A DNA stretch of 64,000 bases from Saprospiraceae bacterium (GCA_028285545.1 JANQPA010000017.1:43274-107273), one strand, 5' to 3'. Shown: positions 54,113 through 63,345, counted from the stretch's first letter. Numbers and translations: made by a program. The notes: generated by a model not told the origin, from the sequence alone.

Positions 54113-55204
54113 ATGGAAAATAATACCTGGTGGCTGATTTTTGCTATGGCGGCAGGGGTAGGCATTTTTCTAAGCTTGCTCCTAATTACTCATACCGCTA
54201 AACCTAAGCATGGGACAAAATCTCTCGGTCTCCTCATTTTTGTATTTTCCCTTACTCTGATCCAGTATGTGTTAATTTGGTCTGGCAGTACTCCCAAATT
54301 CCCCCATTTAGGTGGCTTATGGATGGCCTCTAATTATATCTATGGCCCGCTTTTACTTCCATTTTTCTTTGAAAAAAAATCTCTGGATACTAAAAAATGG
54401 GCATGGCACTTTATACCAGCCATCTTTTTATTTATAATGTGGATACCTTTTGGCCTTCTGCCTGGCCAAGAAAAAATAGAATGGATGCAGCAGACCTCTC
54501 CATTTGATACTTTTTTGCTTCCTAATAGAAACTTTTTGTGGCTATTGCATCCCTACTTTATGATTGGGGGGCAACTCATTTATAGCCTGTTTTTTTTGCA
54601 TCGTGCCTTTAGGAAAAATCAAAAAGAAAATAGCTTTAGGCATTTAATTGCTTATTTATTTGCTGCTTTTGCTTTAGCTAATGCCAGTTATTTTATCCTT
54701 ATCAATACGCCCAATTTTACTCTATTGTGGGACTACCTTATTTCTTTGGCTATGACCTTGTGTATTTTTAGGCTCGGTTTGGTGGCTTTTCATCAGCCTT
54801 CTAACTTTTTTATTTCCGATAAGGTATCCGAAATTGAAAAATATGCCTCTTCTTCTTTAACAAAAAATAAATCCCTTAAACTCGCAGATAGGATTCGCGA
54901 ACTTGTAGAATCGCATAAAAGTTATCTCAATGCGGAATTAAGATTATCCAGTCTGGCGGAAAAGTTAGAGGTGCCTCCTCAGCATGTCTCCCAAGCGGTC
55001 AATGAACAATTTGGCTGTTCTTTTTCGGAATGGGTCAACCAGTATAGGATAGAACACGCTTGCCAATTATTAAAGCAGGGAGCCAATGCCAAAGAAGCAG
55101 GTTATCAATCGGGATTTAATAATCTCTCAACTTTTTATCAAGTTTTTAAACGAAAACAAGGCATGACCCCAGCCGTGTATAAACACTCCCTTACTTCTAT
55201 TTAA
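54113..55204 (+). CDS. AraC-family regulator with multi-pass membrane domain
   Basis: The 363-residue protein has a membrane domain of about six segments in residues 5-225 and an AraC-type DNA-binding domain at about 265-360 (LSSLAEKLEVPPQHVSQAVN and GYQSGFNNLSTFYQVFKR, ending GMTPAVYK). It is a third regulator of this build. It lies between the two MORN/caspase genes and may control them, which is inference from position. A consensus -7 element lies 25 bases upstream of the ATG. Confidence 0.86.
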   Translation: MENNTWWLIFAMAAGVGIFLSLLLITHTAKPKHGTKSLGLLIFVFSLTLIQYVLIWSGSTPKFPHLGGLWMASNYIYGPLLLPFFFEKKSLDTKKWAWHFIPAIFLFIMWIPFGLLPGQEKIEWMQQTSPFDTFLLPNRNFLWLLHPYFMIGGQLIYSLFFLHRAFRKNQKENSFRHLIAYLFAAFALANASYFILINTPNFTLLWDYLISLAMTLCIFRLGLVAFHQPSNFFISDKVSEIEKYASSSLTKNKSLKLADRIRELVESHKSYLNAELRLSSLAEKLEVPPQHVSQAVNEQFGCSFSEWVNQYRIEHACQLLKQGANAKEAGYQSGFNNLSTFYQVFKRKQGMTPAVYKHSLTSI

Positions 55205-55366
55205 TTGTAGCCTGCCTAGACATAGAAAAAACAAATTGAAAACCTTTTTACAGAAAGAAAAGGAAAATTTGCCCAAAAATTAGTTCCATAATGATCATTT
55301 TGGAATAAAACAAGGTCCTCTTCACACATATTTGCAGAAACATTAATGGTCTTAATACTTGTTATT

Positions 55367-56899
55367 ATGAAACTGCAAATCACCCGCTTTTTATTTATGG
55401 GGCTACTATTCTTGCAGCCCCATTTTTCTAAAACACAAACATTTACACAAGTTACAAATTCTGAAAATCCCATTAATCAGGTAACCATCAATGGTCTTTA
55501 TCGAGGGGCTGCCTGGGTTGACATAGACAATGATGGGGACCTGGACCTTTCCATTCAAGGTTGGGCTTTTCGAAATGATGGTGGAGATAATTTTAGCATT
55601 GTTAAATCATTCGGAAAAGGACCTGCAGGAGGGGCTCCGGAAATTTTGGGAAGTGTCAGCTGGGCAGATTATGATAATGATGATGATCTGGACTGTTTGT
55701 ATTCTGCTGCTGTACCATCAGGAGGAACAGCTTCTTTGCGGACCATCATCTATGAAAATGATGGTAAAGGGAATTTCTCGGAAAAAATGATAGACAGGGA
55801 TGGAGCAGCGCTCAGCACCTGGTCTTCTTCATGGAGTGATTATAATAATGATGGCTCTCTGGATATTATCTGTGCTGTGGCTAATGGATTTATAGGCCTT
55901 AATACTCCATCATTTTTCTACAGGGGAAATGCAGATGGCACCTTTACCAAAATCGATACCTTCGAATTTACCAAAACACTTGCACCTTATACAGTAGCCT
56001 ACTGGTCAGATTATGATCGAGACGGAGATTCCGATTTATTTATTGCATCAGGTCCGGGTGGAAATCCTGGTCCTGATTTTCATTTCCAAAATATGCTCAT
56101 GGAAACTGGTAAGGAAGGCCTGAAGCGGATGAATTCCCAAAAGTTTGCCACTGATCCACAAGATGGCCAATGCTACAATTTTATTGATTTTGACCTGGAC
56201 GGAGACTCAGATATCTTTTTGACAAATTACAATGGTGCACCCAATCGGTTTTATGAAAAACATGATCAAACTTTACAATCCAATACCAGCGATTTTGTCT
56301 TTGACGGACCCATGCTTGGAAATTGCTGGGGAGATTTTGATAACGATGGTGATCAGGATGTCATTATCACAGGAGATAACATTGCTTTAGCAGGTTATTT
56401 TAAAAATGAAAACGGGCGATTGGTAAAAACAATGAACCCATTTGAAAATATCTTTGATGCTACTAATTCCAATGTTTCTGGCCTTACTATTGGAGATTAT
56501 GATAATGATGGAGATCTCGACTTTTTTGCAAATGGAGGGGTTCAGGGCCAAAGTGGTCCAAGAGCATTATTTCGAAATGATTTAAGCAATGAAAATCACT
56601 GGATAAACATTTCCTGTAAAGGAACCAAATCAAATAGGGCTGCCCTGGGGGCCGTACTATATTTGACCACTAAAATAAATGGAAAGTCCATCACTCAGCA
56701 AAGGGAAATCACAGCACAAAATACTTTTATGGGACATAATAGTTTGAGGGTACATTTTGGCTTAGGAAAATCCGCGATTATAGAGTCCCTGAGTATTCAC
56801 TGGCCTTCAGGGCAAAAAGACGAATATTCCAATGTTAAAGCCGATAAATTTTATGTAGCAGTAGAGGGGCAAAAGTTGGAAAAATTGAAGACAAAATAG
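55367..56899 (+). CDS. Exported VCBS/FG-GAP repeat protein with UnbV-like C-terminus
   Basis: I start at the ATG 55367, where a signal peptide begins (MKLQITRFLFMGLLFLQPHF), rather than the ATG at 55346. The 510-residue product has at least five FG-GAP/VCBS units with DxDxDGDxDL-like calcium motifs (DIDNDGDLDLS, DYDNDDDLDCL, DYDRDGDSDLF, DFDLDGDSDIF, DFDNDGDQDVI, DYDNDGDLDFF). The end matches the ASPIC/UnbV region (LRVHFGLGKSAIIESLSIHW). Such proteins form calcium-stabilised propellers on the cell surface. It lies between the AraC gene and the second MORN/caspase gene on the same strand. Confidence 0.84.
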   Translation: MKLQITRFLFMGLLFLQPHFSKTQTFTQVTNSENPINQVTINGLYRGAAWVDIDNDGDLDLSIQGWAFRNDGGDNFSIVKSFGKGPAGGAPEILGSVSWADYDNDDDLDCLYSAAVPSGGTASLRTIIYENDGKGNFSEKMIDRDGAALSTWSSSWSDYNNDGSLDIICAVANGFIGLNTPSFFYRGNADGTFTKIDTFEFTKTLAPYTVAYWSDYDRDGDSDLFIASGPGGNPGPDFHFQNMLMETGKEGLKRMNSQKFATDPQDGQCYNFIDFDLDGDSDIFLTNYNGAPNRFYEKHDQTLQSNTSDFVFDGPMLGNCWGDFDNDGDQDVIITGDNIALAGYFKNENGRLVKTMNPFENIFDATNSNVSGLTIGDYDNDGDLDFFANGGVQGQSGPRALFRNDLSNENHWINISCKGTKSNRAALGAVLYLTTKINGKSITQQREITAQNTFMGHNSLRVHFGLGKSAIIESLSIHWPSGQKDEYSNVKADKFYVAVEGQKLEKLKTK

Positions 56900-57268
56900 C
56901 ATAATCAACTTTTAGTACCTGTTTTTGCAGGTAGCATCACTAAAATTAGAATCCGAAAATAACTCTGGTTAGAAAGGCTAAGAACTAAGTAATGGCCTAA
57001 TGCGTGTCAAAGATTCAGGGAATAAATAAAATCTTTTATGACCTGTTAAATTTGATGCGCATATTTTTTTATAAACGAATCTTCAGGCAACAAATATTCA
57101 AAATTTACGTATAAGATTAATACTCTTTTCGTCTTCCCCAATTACCATTTTTTTGGTTAATTACAGATTTTGTAATGCGTATGTTACAATCATGATGGAC
57201 TAGATCCCTCAAACAATATTTGTACCTTTAAATCCATATTTACCAACTCCACAATGGTTGCCTAAAGA
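56900..57268. other. Gene-free leader of the second MORN/caspase gene
   Basis: The 369 bases are AT-rich. A short hairpin, AGTACCTGTTTTTGCAGGTA, lies near 56911-56932 and could be a terminator of the upstream gene. A weak -7-like CAATATTTG near 57215 may be the promoter of the next gene. Nothing else stands out. Confidence 0.45.
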
Positions 57269-59197
57269 ATGAAAAAAATAGTTTGCTTGATCGGCTTTTT
57301 ATTGTCCATGTCACAAGTATATAGTCAGTGCTTGGCGGGTAATTGTGAAAATGGGGCTGGCGTTATCCATCTAAATGATGGCTCACGTTACATTGGTCAA
57401 TTTAAAAATGGCAAATTAGAAGGAGTAGGAACTCGAAGGTATCAAGATGGTTCAGTGTTTCAAGGACATTGGAGTAATGGGTTTCCAAATGGAGATGGGG
57501 TTCAGTATTTTGCAGATGGAACTACCATTGCTGGAAATTGGATCGACGGACGGTATACTGGAAAAAACACAGCAGAATTCTCAGATAAAGGATCTCTTAA
57601 TGATTCCTACGGTACTACAGGGTGTATAAATGGAGATTGTTTTAATGGAGATGGGGTATTTGTTTTTAGTAGTGGTGCTATTTATATTGGCTCATTTCGA
57701 AATGGAGAAATTCATGGGATCGGCCTTTGTATGTATCCGGATGGAAGTAAATATCAAGGTGAATGGCAGCATCGCTTCCCCGAAGGTAAAGGCACAATGA
57801 CCTACACGGATGGAAGTATTCGCAATGGATATTGGAAAAAGGGACAGCAGGTTGATAATTATGGACAATTGGTTTTGGACCATGCCTCTCCTATCTCCAA
57901 TATTGATGATGGTACCAATATCCAGTCAGGTTGCCTGAGTGGGAATTGTAATACTGGTAAGGGACTTTTTGCCTACCCTGAGGGTAGTCGCTATGAAGGT
58001 CAATTCAGAAATAAATTACCTGATGGTTACGGAACTTTCTATTATGCGAATGGAAATCAGTATAATGGAACATTCCGCAAAGGAAATAGACATGGCCGCG
58101 GAACTTTGATTAAAAAAGATGGATCCGTAGTTTCCGGTGAGTGGCGGTTTGGAGAGTATATGCCAAGCGGTAAAACACCTCCTTCTTTGCTAGGATGCAT
58201 CTCTGGTAATTGTATGAATGGTTACGGAACCTATTTGTATAAAGATGGGAATAAATACACTGGTACCTTTAAACGGGGATATCCTGATGGTTATGGAACA
58301 GTCCAGTATAAGGATGGAAATCGATATGAAGGACAAATGAAAGAAGGAGCATTTGAAGGTGTTGGTACTTTGTTCAGAGATGGAATGAAAATTACTGGAA
58401 AATGGCAAAAGGGGATGTATCTGGGAGCAGCAGCCGGTAGTAACCCTAATGCTAATCCCTATAATCAAACAAAAAAGCAGCCCAAAATATGGGCAGTGAT
58501 AGTGGGAATTGCTGCCTATAATAGTATGCCTACCTTAAGATATACTGATGATGATGCTTATCGATTTTTTTCTTTCTTAAAAAGCCCCGAGGGGGGAGCC
58601 CTTAAAGACGAACACATCCGGATTCTGATTGATGAAGTGGCCACCAAGAAAAATATTATAACAGCGATGAATGAAGTCTTTTCTAATGCTGGTCCAGATG
58701 ATCTGGTGATTATGTATTTCTCCGGGCATGGATTGAAAGGATCTTTTTTACCTATAGATTATGATGGTCATAATAATAAACTTTTTCATTCAGAAGTCAG
58801 AGATATATTAGAGCAAAGCAGAGCGAAATTAAAGTTATGCCTAGCAGACGCCTGCCATTCAGGAAGTTTGTTAAGCCTTCGTTCTGGCGGCACGGGTACT
58901 CAACTTGAGGATTATTATAACAAATTAGCCCAAAGTAATCCGGGTACGGTGTTAATTATGTCCTCCAAATCCGATGAAACTTCATTAGAGTCAAGTGGTC
59001 TAAGACAAGGAGTATTTAGTCATTTCTTAATCCGCGGCCTTAAAGGAGAAGGAGACCGTGATAGAGACACTTATGTTAGTGTGCGCGAACTGTTTGATTA
59101 CATCTATTTTAATGTTAGAGCCTATACCCAAAATAGGCAATCTCCTATTATTAAAGGCGATTATGATCCTTTGACGCCTTTATCTAAAAAACGATGA
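57269..59197 (+). CDS. Exported MORN-repeat protein with caspase-like (C14) domain, four-module form
   Basis: The 642-residue protein has a signal peptide (MKKIVCLIGFLLSMSQVYSQ). Residues about 21-385 hold MORN repeats in four modules, each opening with the same CxxxxC motif (Cys21/26, Cys119/124, Cys222/227, Cys310/315; xGNC or xGDC). The C-terminal caspase-like domain (about 405-635) has KIWAVIVGIAAYNSMP, the candidate His487 in YFSGHG and Cys529 in ADACHSGS, 42 residues apart as in the paralogue. It is a secreted, possibly peptidase-active protein with an extended repeat stalk. It and its paralogue at 52104 flank an AraC and a VCBS gene. Confidence 0.84.
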   Translation: MKKIVCLIGFLLSMSQVYSQCLAGNCENGAGVIHLNDGSRYIGQFKNGKLEGVGTRRYQDGSVFQGHWSNGFPNGDGVQYFADGTTIAGNWIDGRYTGKNTAEFSDKGSLNDSYGTTGCINGDCFNGDGVFVFSSGAIYIGSFRNGEIHGIGLCMYPDGSKYQGEWQHRFPEGKGTMTYTDGSIRNGYWKKGQQVDNYGQLVLDHASPISNIDDGTNIQSGCLSGNCNTGKGLFAYPEGSRYEGQFRNKLPDGYGTFYYANGNQYNGTFRKGNRHGRGTLIKKDGSVVSGEWRFGEYMPSGKTPPSLLGCISGNCMNGYGTYLYKDGNKYTGTFKRGYPDGYGTVQYKDGNRYEGQMKEGAFEGVGTLFRDGMKITGKWQKGMYLGAAAGSNPNANPYNQTKKQPKIWAVIVGIAAYNSMPTLRYTDDDAYRFFSFLKSPEGGALKDEHIRILIDEVATKKNIITAMNEVFSNAGPDDLVIMYFSGHGLKGSFLPIDYDGHNNKLFHSEVRDILEQSRAKLKLCLADACHSGSLLSLRSGGTGTQLEDYYNKLAQSNPGTVLIMSSKSDETSLESSGLRQGVFSHFLIRGLKGEGDRDRDTYVSVRELFDYIYFNVRAYTQNRQSPIIKGDYDPLTPLSKKR

Positions 59198-59538
59198 GTT
59201 TATCCTGGATTCAGAGTTGCAAGTTTATGGTTTAGTTCCAGTAAAATGGTGATGGTACTAATTATTTGAACTCTTTCCTTACCCTGATTTCGTTAGTTTT
59301 TCGGATGGCTACTAGTGTATTAACGGAATCTATGTGCTAAAAAGCAGCAATAAAAAACAAACATCTAAATTTTAAAACCACCTAAACTGAACCCCTGAAC
59401 CCGATATTAGCTGAACCCGATAATATGTGAATACAATTATTTTTGAAACAGACAGTACCATAATTGCTGAAATGTTTCTATATTTGCAGCCAATTTTGAA
59501 TAAGAAGTTGTAAGAATAACTTCAAACAACTTCTAAAT
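59198..59538. other. Gene-free leader of rpsF with degenerate repeat words
   Basis: Near 59390-59425 the words CTGAACCCC and TGAACCCGAT recur, like the right end of the composite repeat, but no clear core is present. The rpsF promoter lies at the right end. Confidence 0.4.
59479..59486 (+). promoter_or_regulatory. -7 element of the rpsF-rpsR-rplI promoter
   Basis: TATATTTG at 59479-59486 matches TAnnTTTG, 52 bases before the rpsF ATG. A -33 TTG is not seen at the usual spacing. Confidence 0.55.
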
Positions 59539-60111
59539 ATGTCTGAATCAATGAAAAATTACGAAGTAACATTTATTGTAGACCCTGTGCTGTCGGGGGA
59601 AGAAATCAAAGCGACGGCTCAGACATATGTCGATCTTCTTTCAAATGAGGATTGTAAGATCGTCTATGTTGATGAAATGGGGCTTAGGCAATTGGCCTAT
59701 GCTATTAACAGGCGCACCTCTGGTGTTTATTACTGTATTGAATTCCAGGTTGAGGATGGATCAGTAATAGACAAGCTGGAGTTGGCACTACGCCGGGATG
59801 AGCGAATCATTCGTTTCCTATCTATTGGTCTTGACAAGTATGGTGTAAAGTACAATGAAGACAAGCGCAATGGATTAATTGGTAAAGTGAAGAAGAAAAG
59901 TAAAGACAAAAAAGACGGTAAAGGAGATAGGGATAATCGAAATCGTTCTTCAAAGTCCTCTTCTCAATCTAAAGCGAAAGAAGCTCCTAAAAAAGCAGAG
60001 CCAGCTAAAAAAGCTGAGGAAACTCCGAAAGCCGAGCCAGTAGCTAAAGAAGAACCTGCCAAAAAAGCAGAAGCTGTTGAGACGGCTACTGTCAAGGAAG
60101 AAGAAGAGTAA
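59539..60111 (+). CDS. rpsF: Ribosomal protein S6 with long acidic/basic tail
   Basis: The first about 115 residues are a normal S6 (MKNYEVTFIVDPVLSGEEIK, then LRQLAYAINRRTSGVYYCIE and RRDERIIRFLSIGLDKYG). A tail of about 70 residues then follows, very rich in Lys, Ala, Glu and Pro (KKAEPAKKAEE-type repeats). S6 is usually about 95-130 residues, so this is a clear extension. It binds the central domain of 16S rRNA in the small subunit. It starts a run with rpsR and rplI, as in most bacteria. Confidence 0.95.
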   Translation: MSESMKNYEVTFIVDPVLSGEEIKATAQTYVDLLSNEDCKIVYVDEMGLRQLAYAINRRTSGVYYCIEFQVEDGSVIDKLELALRRDERIIRFLSIGLDKYGVKYNEDKRNGLIGKVKKKSKDKKDGKGDRDNRNRSSKSSSQSKAKEAPKKAEPAKKAEETPKAEPVAKEEPAKKAEAVETATVKEEEE

Positions 60112-60134
60112 AGTAATCATCAAAAATTAAAAAA

Positions 60135-60401
60135 ATGGCTTCAAGAGACGATATTAAATTTTTAAGCAATCCCAAGATCGGCCAGAAGCGTCAGAAATAT
60201 TGCCGATTTAAGAAGTATGGCATTAGACACATCGATTATAAAGATCCTGATTTTCTAATGCAATTTGTCAATGAGCAGGGAAAAATACTCCCTCGTCGAA
60301 TTACAGGTAACTCCTTGAAATATCAGCGTAAAGTTGCTACCGCCGTTAAGCGTGCACGTCACCTGGCAATGCTACCTTATGTAACTGATTTATTGAAATA
60401 G
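60135..60401 (+). CDS. rpsR: Ribosomal protein S18
   Basis: The 88-residue protein is S18, with the core [20 protein letters not shown] and the [20 protein letters not shown] segment, ending in a helix that binds S6. It starts 23 bases after rpsF and lies before rplI, in the usual rpsF-rpsR-rplI order. It is a small-subunit protein that pairs with S6 on 16S rRNA. Confidence 0.96.
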   Translation: MASRDDIKFLSNPKIGQKRQKYCRFKKYGIRHIDYKDPDFLMQFVNEQGKILPRRITGNSLKYQRKVATAVKRARHLAMLPYVTDLLK

Positions 60402-60486
60402 TATTGAGGTATCGAAAGAAGGTATCTGGACTGTAATAATTTAATTGAATGACTTTAGCGCCCTGCAGGCGTACAAATATTCAGAT

Positions 60487-60933
60487 ATGGATATCATATT
60501 ATTAACAGATATAGAGAAAGTAGGCCAAAAACATGAGATAGTTACCGTGAAAAACGGCTATGGTCGTAACTTTCTAATCCCTCAAAAAATGGCCATTATT
60601 GCGAATGAAACAAATCGCAAAAAGCTAGAGGAATTAAAGAAAAAAGAAGCTGAAGAGCAAGCTACATTAATTGCTGAATTCCAAAAAATAGCAGACCAGC
60701 TTGAAGGAAAAGTGCTTAAGATTGGTGCTAAGGCCGGAGCTAGTGGAAAGATCTTTGGTAGCGTGACCAATGTACAAATTGCCAGTGCTCTTAAGGAACA
60801 GTTTGAGGTTGATGTTGAACGAAGGCTGATAGAAATTCCTGAAGAAGTAAAGGAGTTGGGTACTTATAAGGCTCAGATTAACTTACACAAGGAAGTTCAA
60901 GTGGCTATTGATTTTGAAGTAGTTGAAGAATAA
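60487..60933 (+). CDS. rplI: Ribosomal protein L9
   Basis: I start at the ATG 60487 (MDIILLTDIEKVGQK), which matches the family's N-terminus, rather than the upstream TTG at 60445. The product is 148 residues: the N-terminal rRNA-binding domain has GYGRNFLIPQKMA, then a long linking helix (LEELKKKEAEEQATLI) and a C-terminal domain ending IDFEVVEE. L9 binds the large subunit near L1. It ends the small ribosomal run and has a strong terminator after the stop. Confidence 0.96.
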   Translation: MDIILLTDIEKVGQKHEIVTVKNGYGRNFLIPQKMAIIANETNRKKLEELKKKEAEEQATLIAEFQKIADQLEGKVLKIGAKAGASGKIFGSVTNVQIASALKEQFEVDVERRLIEIPEEVKELGTYKAQINLHKEVQVAIDFEVVEE

Positions 60934-60957
60934 TAGTTTTTTTCCCAATATATTTTT

Positions 60958-60995
60958 AAAGCTGTTATGTTTTTGAACATAACAGCTTTTTTTTT
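60958..60995. terminator. Bidirectional terminator between rplI and the YgjP-like gene
   Basis: AAAGCTGTTATGTT (60958-60971) pairs with AACATAACAGCTTT (60976-60989) around TTTG, followed by T5 on the plus strand. It also overlaps the end of the minus-strand gene at 60994. Confidence 0.88.
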
Positions 60996-61734
60996 AAAAA
61001 TCACATTGATAGCTATTTTCCTTTAACCATTTTTGCTTCTCCTTATAATCCGGCATGACAGAATACACTAGAGACCAGAATTTAGGAGAGTGATCAAAAA
61101 ACTCCAAATGGGCTAATTCATGAATAATTACATAGTCTATTACCGGTGGGGGAGCAAACAGGAGGCGAGTAGACAAAATAATGCTTCCATCCGAACTACA
61201 TTTTCCCCAGCTTGAGGTATGATATCTCAATTTGACATCTTTGATGTTTTTTCCAAAATGCTTTTCATTTAAGGCTTCAACCCGTTGACGGATTTCTCCT
61301 AAAAATTCCTGGGCAATTATTTTGCTTAACAACCTTTTGATATTCTGAGATAAAGAAAGATCATCCGCATCCTTCGGAATTTTTATCTGTATTGTTCGCC
61401 CGTTTAATTTGCCAGCCATCGTTTTTCGATCTTCCAATTCTATTTTTAGCTCAAACTTCCTGCCTCCAATGGTGATCTGATCCCCTGATTGATACTGCTT
61501 CCCTGCAAGATGATCTAATAATCCTTCTTGTTTCTGCAAAACAGATTCCAACCAGCTTTTGAGTCTCTGTAGATGCATTTTTTCCTGATGTGAATCCAAA
61601 ACACTTGGAAACCGAACCAGCACCGCTTTTTGTCCAATGGCAAATCGGACACTCCTGCGTCGTTCTCTAATAAACTGGACAGGAATCTTTCGACCATTTA
61701 ATTCTATAAAATATCTTTCAACCTTTTTAGCCAA
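60994..61734 (-). CDS. YgjP/DUF45-type metallopeptidase
   Basis: The 246-residue protein has the zinc motif HELAHLEFFDHSPKFWSLV (HExxH with a third His six residues on) and a beta-rich N-terminus, the pattern of the YgjP/DUF45 family (M48-like). It lacks a signal peptide and is probably cytoplasmic. The substrates are unknown. It ends in the shared terminator with rplI. The start ATG at 61734 gives a sensible N-terminus (MAKKVERYFIELNGRK). Confidence 0.85.
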   Translation of the reverse strand: MAKKVERYFIELNGRKIPVQFIRERRRSVRFAIGQKAVLVRFPSVLDSHQEKMHLQRLKSWLESVLQKQEGLLDHLAGKQYQSGDQITIGGRKFELKIELEDRKTMAGKLNGRTIQIKIPKDADDLSLSQNIKRLLSKIIAQEFLGEIRQRVEALNEKHFGKNIKDVKLRYHTSSWGKCSSDGSIILSTRLLFAPPPVIDYVIIHELAHLEFFDHSPKFWSLVYSVMPDYKEKQKWLKENSYQCDF

Positions 61735-61740
61735 AATTAA

Positions 61741-61976
61741 TTGAGTTTATAAGTTTTCACGTGTGCACGTTAATACGTGTTCATGTTTATATTTTGCAAA
61801 GATGAAAGATTTGCTGCTTATTGATGCCTTTTTAGTACCCAGATTACACTGATTTTCGAGAAGATTATTGGTCTGATAAGCGAAATCTGCGTGAGAAAAA
61901 AGCCAGAATAAGGAAAACTACTACCATTATTGTAATCCAATCCGTGAATACGCGAATACCTGAACACGTGATAACA
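61741..61976 (+). repeat. Composite intergenic repeat, copy 4
   Basis: It begins with tandem words CACGTGTGCACG (about 61759-61785), has a core with GCGAAATCTGCGTGAGAAAA (about 61881-61900) and AGAATAAGG, and ends with CCGTGAATACGCGAATACCTG and TGAACACGTG (about 61949-61973). The end words are complementary to the beginning words, so the ends can pair around the core. It lies between the YgjP-like and serC genes. Confidence 0.55.
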
Positions 61977-63044
61977 TTACAACTTATCCTCAAATTCCTT
62001 CATAACCGCCACTAAAGCCTCCACACTACCAATGTCCATAGCATTATACATTGATGCCCTAAACCCTCCAACCGAACGATGCCCTTTGACACCCGAAATA
62101 TTAGTACTATTACACAGATCTAGAAATGCTTGATCATAATCTGCATTGGTACTCACAAAAGTGGCATTCATGGTAGATCTATCGCCCTTATCTGTAGTAC
62201 CTTGGAAGCAACTGTTTCGATCTATTTCATCATAAAGCAACTTGGCTTTGGCTGCATTTTTAGTTTTTATAACACCAATTCCTCCCTGCGCTTTTAGCCA
62301 TCTAAGTGTTAGCATACAAACATATATAGGGAATACTGGTGGAGTATTGAATGCAGATTTTTTGGCAATATGAGTTTTATAATCAAGCATGGTTGGAATT
62401 ACTCTTTCCACCTTCCCTAGAATATCTTTCCTAATGATAACCAATGTTACACCAGCAGGACCCAGGTTCTTTTGAGCCCCTGCGTAAATGAGACCAAATC
62501 TTTGAATATCCAATTCCTGACTAAAAATGTCTGAGGACATATCACATACTATTGGTACGGATGTATCTGGCCACTCTTTATATTGGGTCCCAAAGATGGT
62601 ATTATTGCTGGTTAGGTGAAGATATTTCAGATTTGAAGGAATTGTATAACCTTTAGGGATATAGGTATAATTCTTCTCTTTGGAAGAGGCGAGCATATTT
62701 ATATGACCAAAATTTTGTGCCTCCTTAATTGCTTTGGCTGACCAGCTTCCAGTGTCTACATAACCTGCAGTTTCATTTTTTTCCAAAAGATTCATTGCTG
62801 ACATAAAAAACTGAGAGCTGGCTCCTCCTGTTAGAAAAAGGACTTCATAATCATCCGGGATCTGTAGTAACTCAATTATTAATGATATGGCTTCTTCGTA
62901 AACAGCTACATACTCAGGACTTCTATGTGAAATTTCTAAAATTGACAAACCCATTCCTGCAAAATCTACACAAGCATTTGAAGCTTCTTCAAATACACTC
63001 TGAGGTAAGATGGCAGGACCAGAACTGAAATTATGCTTTTTCAT
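61977..63044 (-). CDS. serC: Phosphoserine aminotransferase
   Basis: The 355-residue protein is SerC: MKKHNFSSGPAILPQSVFEEA at the start, LTGGASSQFFM at about 71-81 and YAGAQKNLGPAGVTLVIIRK with the PLP lysine (in AQKNLG) near residue 192. It makes phosphoserine from phosphohydroxypyruvate and glutamate in serine synthesis (and the matching step of vitamin B6 synthesis) in the cytoplasm. The end ALVAVMKEFEDKL is typical. serA, often next to it in Bacteroidota, would lie elsewhere. It faces away from the rRNA operon. Confidence 0.96.
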   Translation of the reverse strand: MKKHNFSSGPAILPQSVFEEASNACVDFAGMGLSILEISHRSPEYVAVYEEAISLIIELLQIPDDYEVLFLTGGASSQFFMSAMNLLEKNETAGYVDTGSWSAKAIKEAQNFGHINMLASSKEKNYTYIPKGYTIPSNLKYLHLTSNNTIFGTQYKEWPDTSVPIVCDMSSDIFSQELDIQRFGLIYAGAQKNLGPAGVTLVIIRKDILGKVERVIPTMLDYKTHIAKKSAFNTPPVFPIYVCMLTLRWLKAQGGIGVIKTKNAAKAKLLYDEIDRNSCFQGTTDKGDRSTMNATFVSTNADYDQAFLDLCNSTNISGVKGHRSVGGFRASMYNAMDIGSVEALVAVMKEFEDKL

Positions 63045-63314
63045 TTATTGTTTTTTGATTTACGTTTTGGTCTGAACCGTGCAAAAATAGGAGATTTTAG
63101 ATTATAATGCTTTCAGGCGAGTGACAGAAAAATCTTTTTTAGACTGTTGTGGAGCAAGACATAATTTCAATTTCCATAAGGGTTTTTTCCTTTTGTTTTT
63201 AAAAAATTATATACAAAAAAATCATTGCTGGCTAATTATTTGATTGCACATAGAAAATGTTCTGCCAACTTTGGGGCATATGGAACAAAATCATAAAATT
63301 TAATGTTAGCATAC

Positions 63315-63345
63315 TTGTTATAATCAATCCAGTACCATACATTTG
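63315..63345 (+). promoter_or_regulatory. rRNA promoter P1
   Basis: TTG (63315-63317), 20 bases, TACATTTG (63338-63345), followed by CACTCGCTTTT in the first transcribed bases. Confidence 0.8.
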
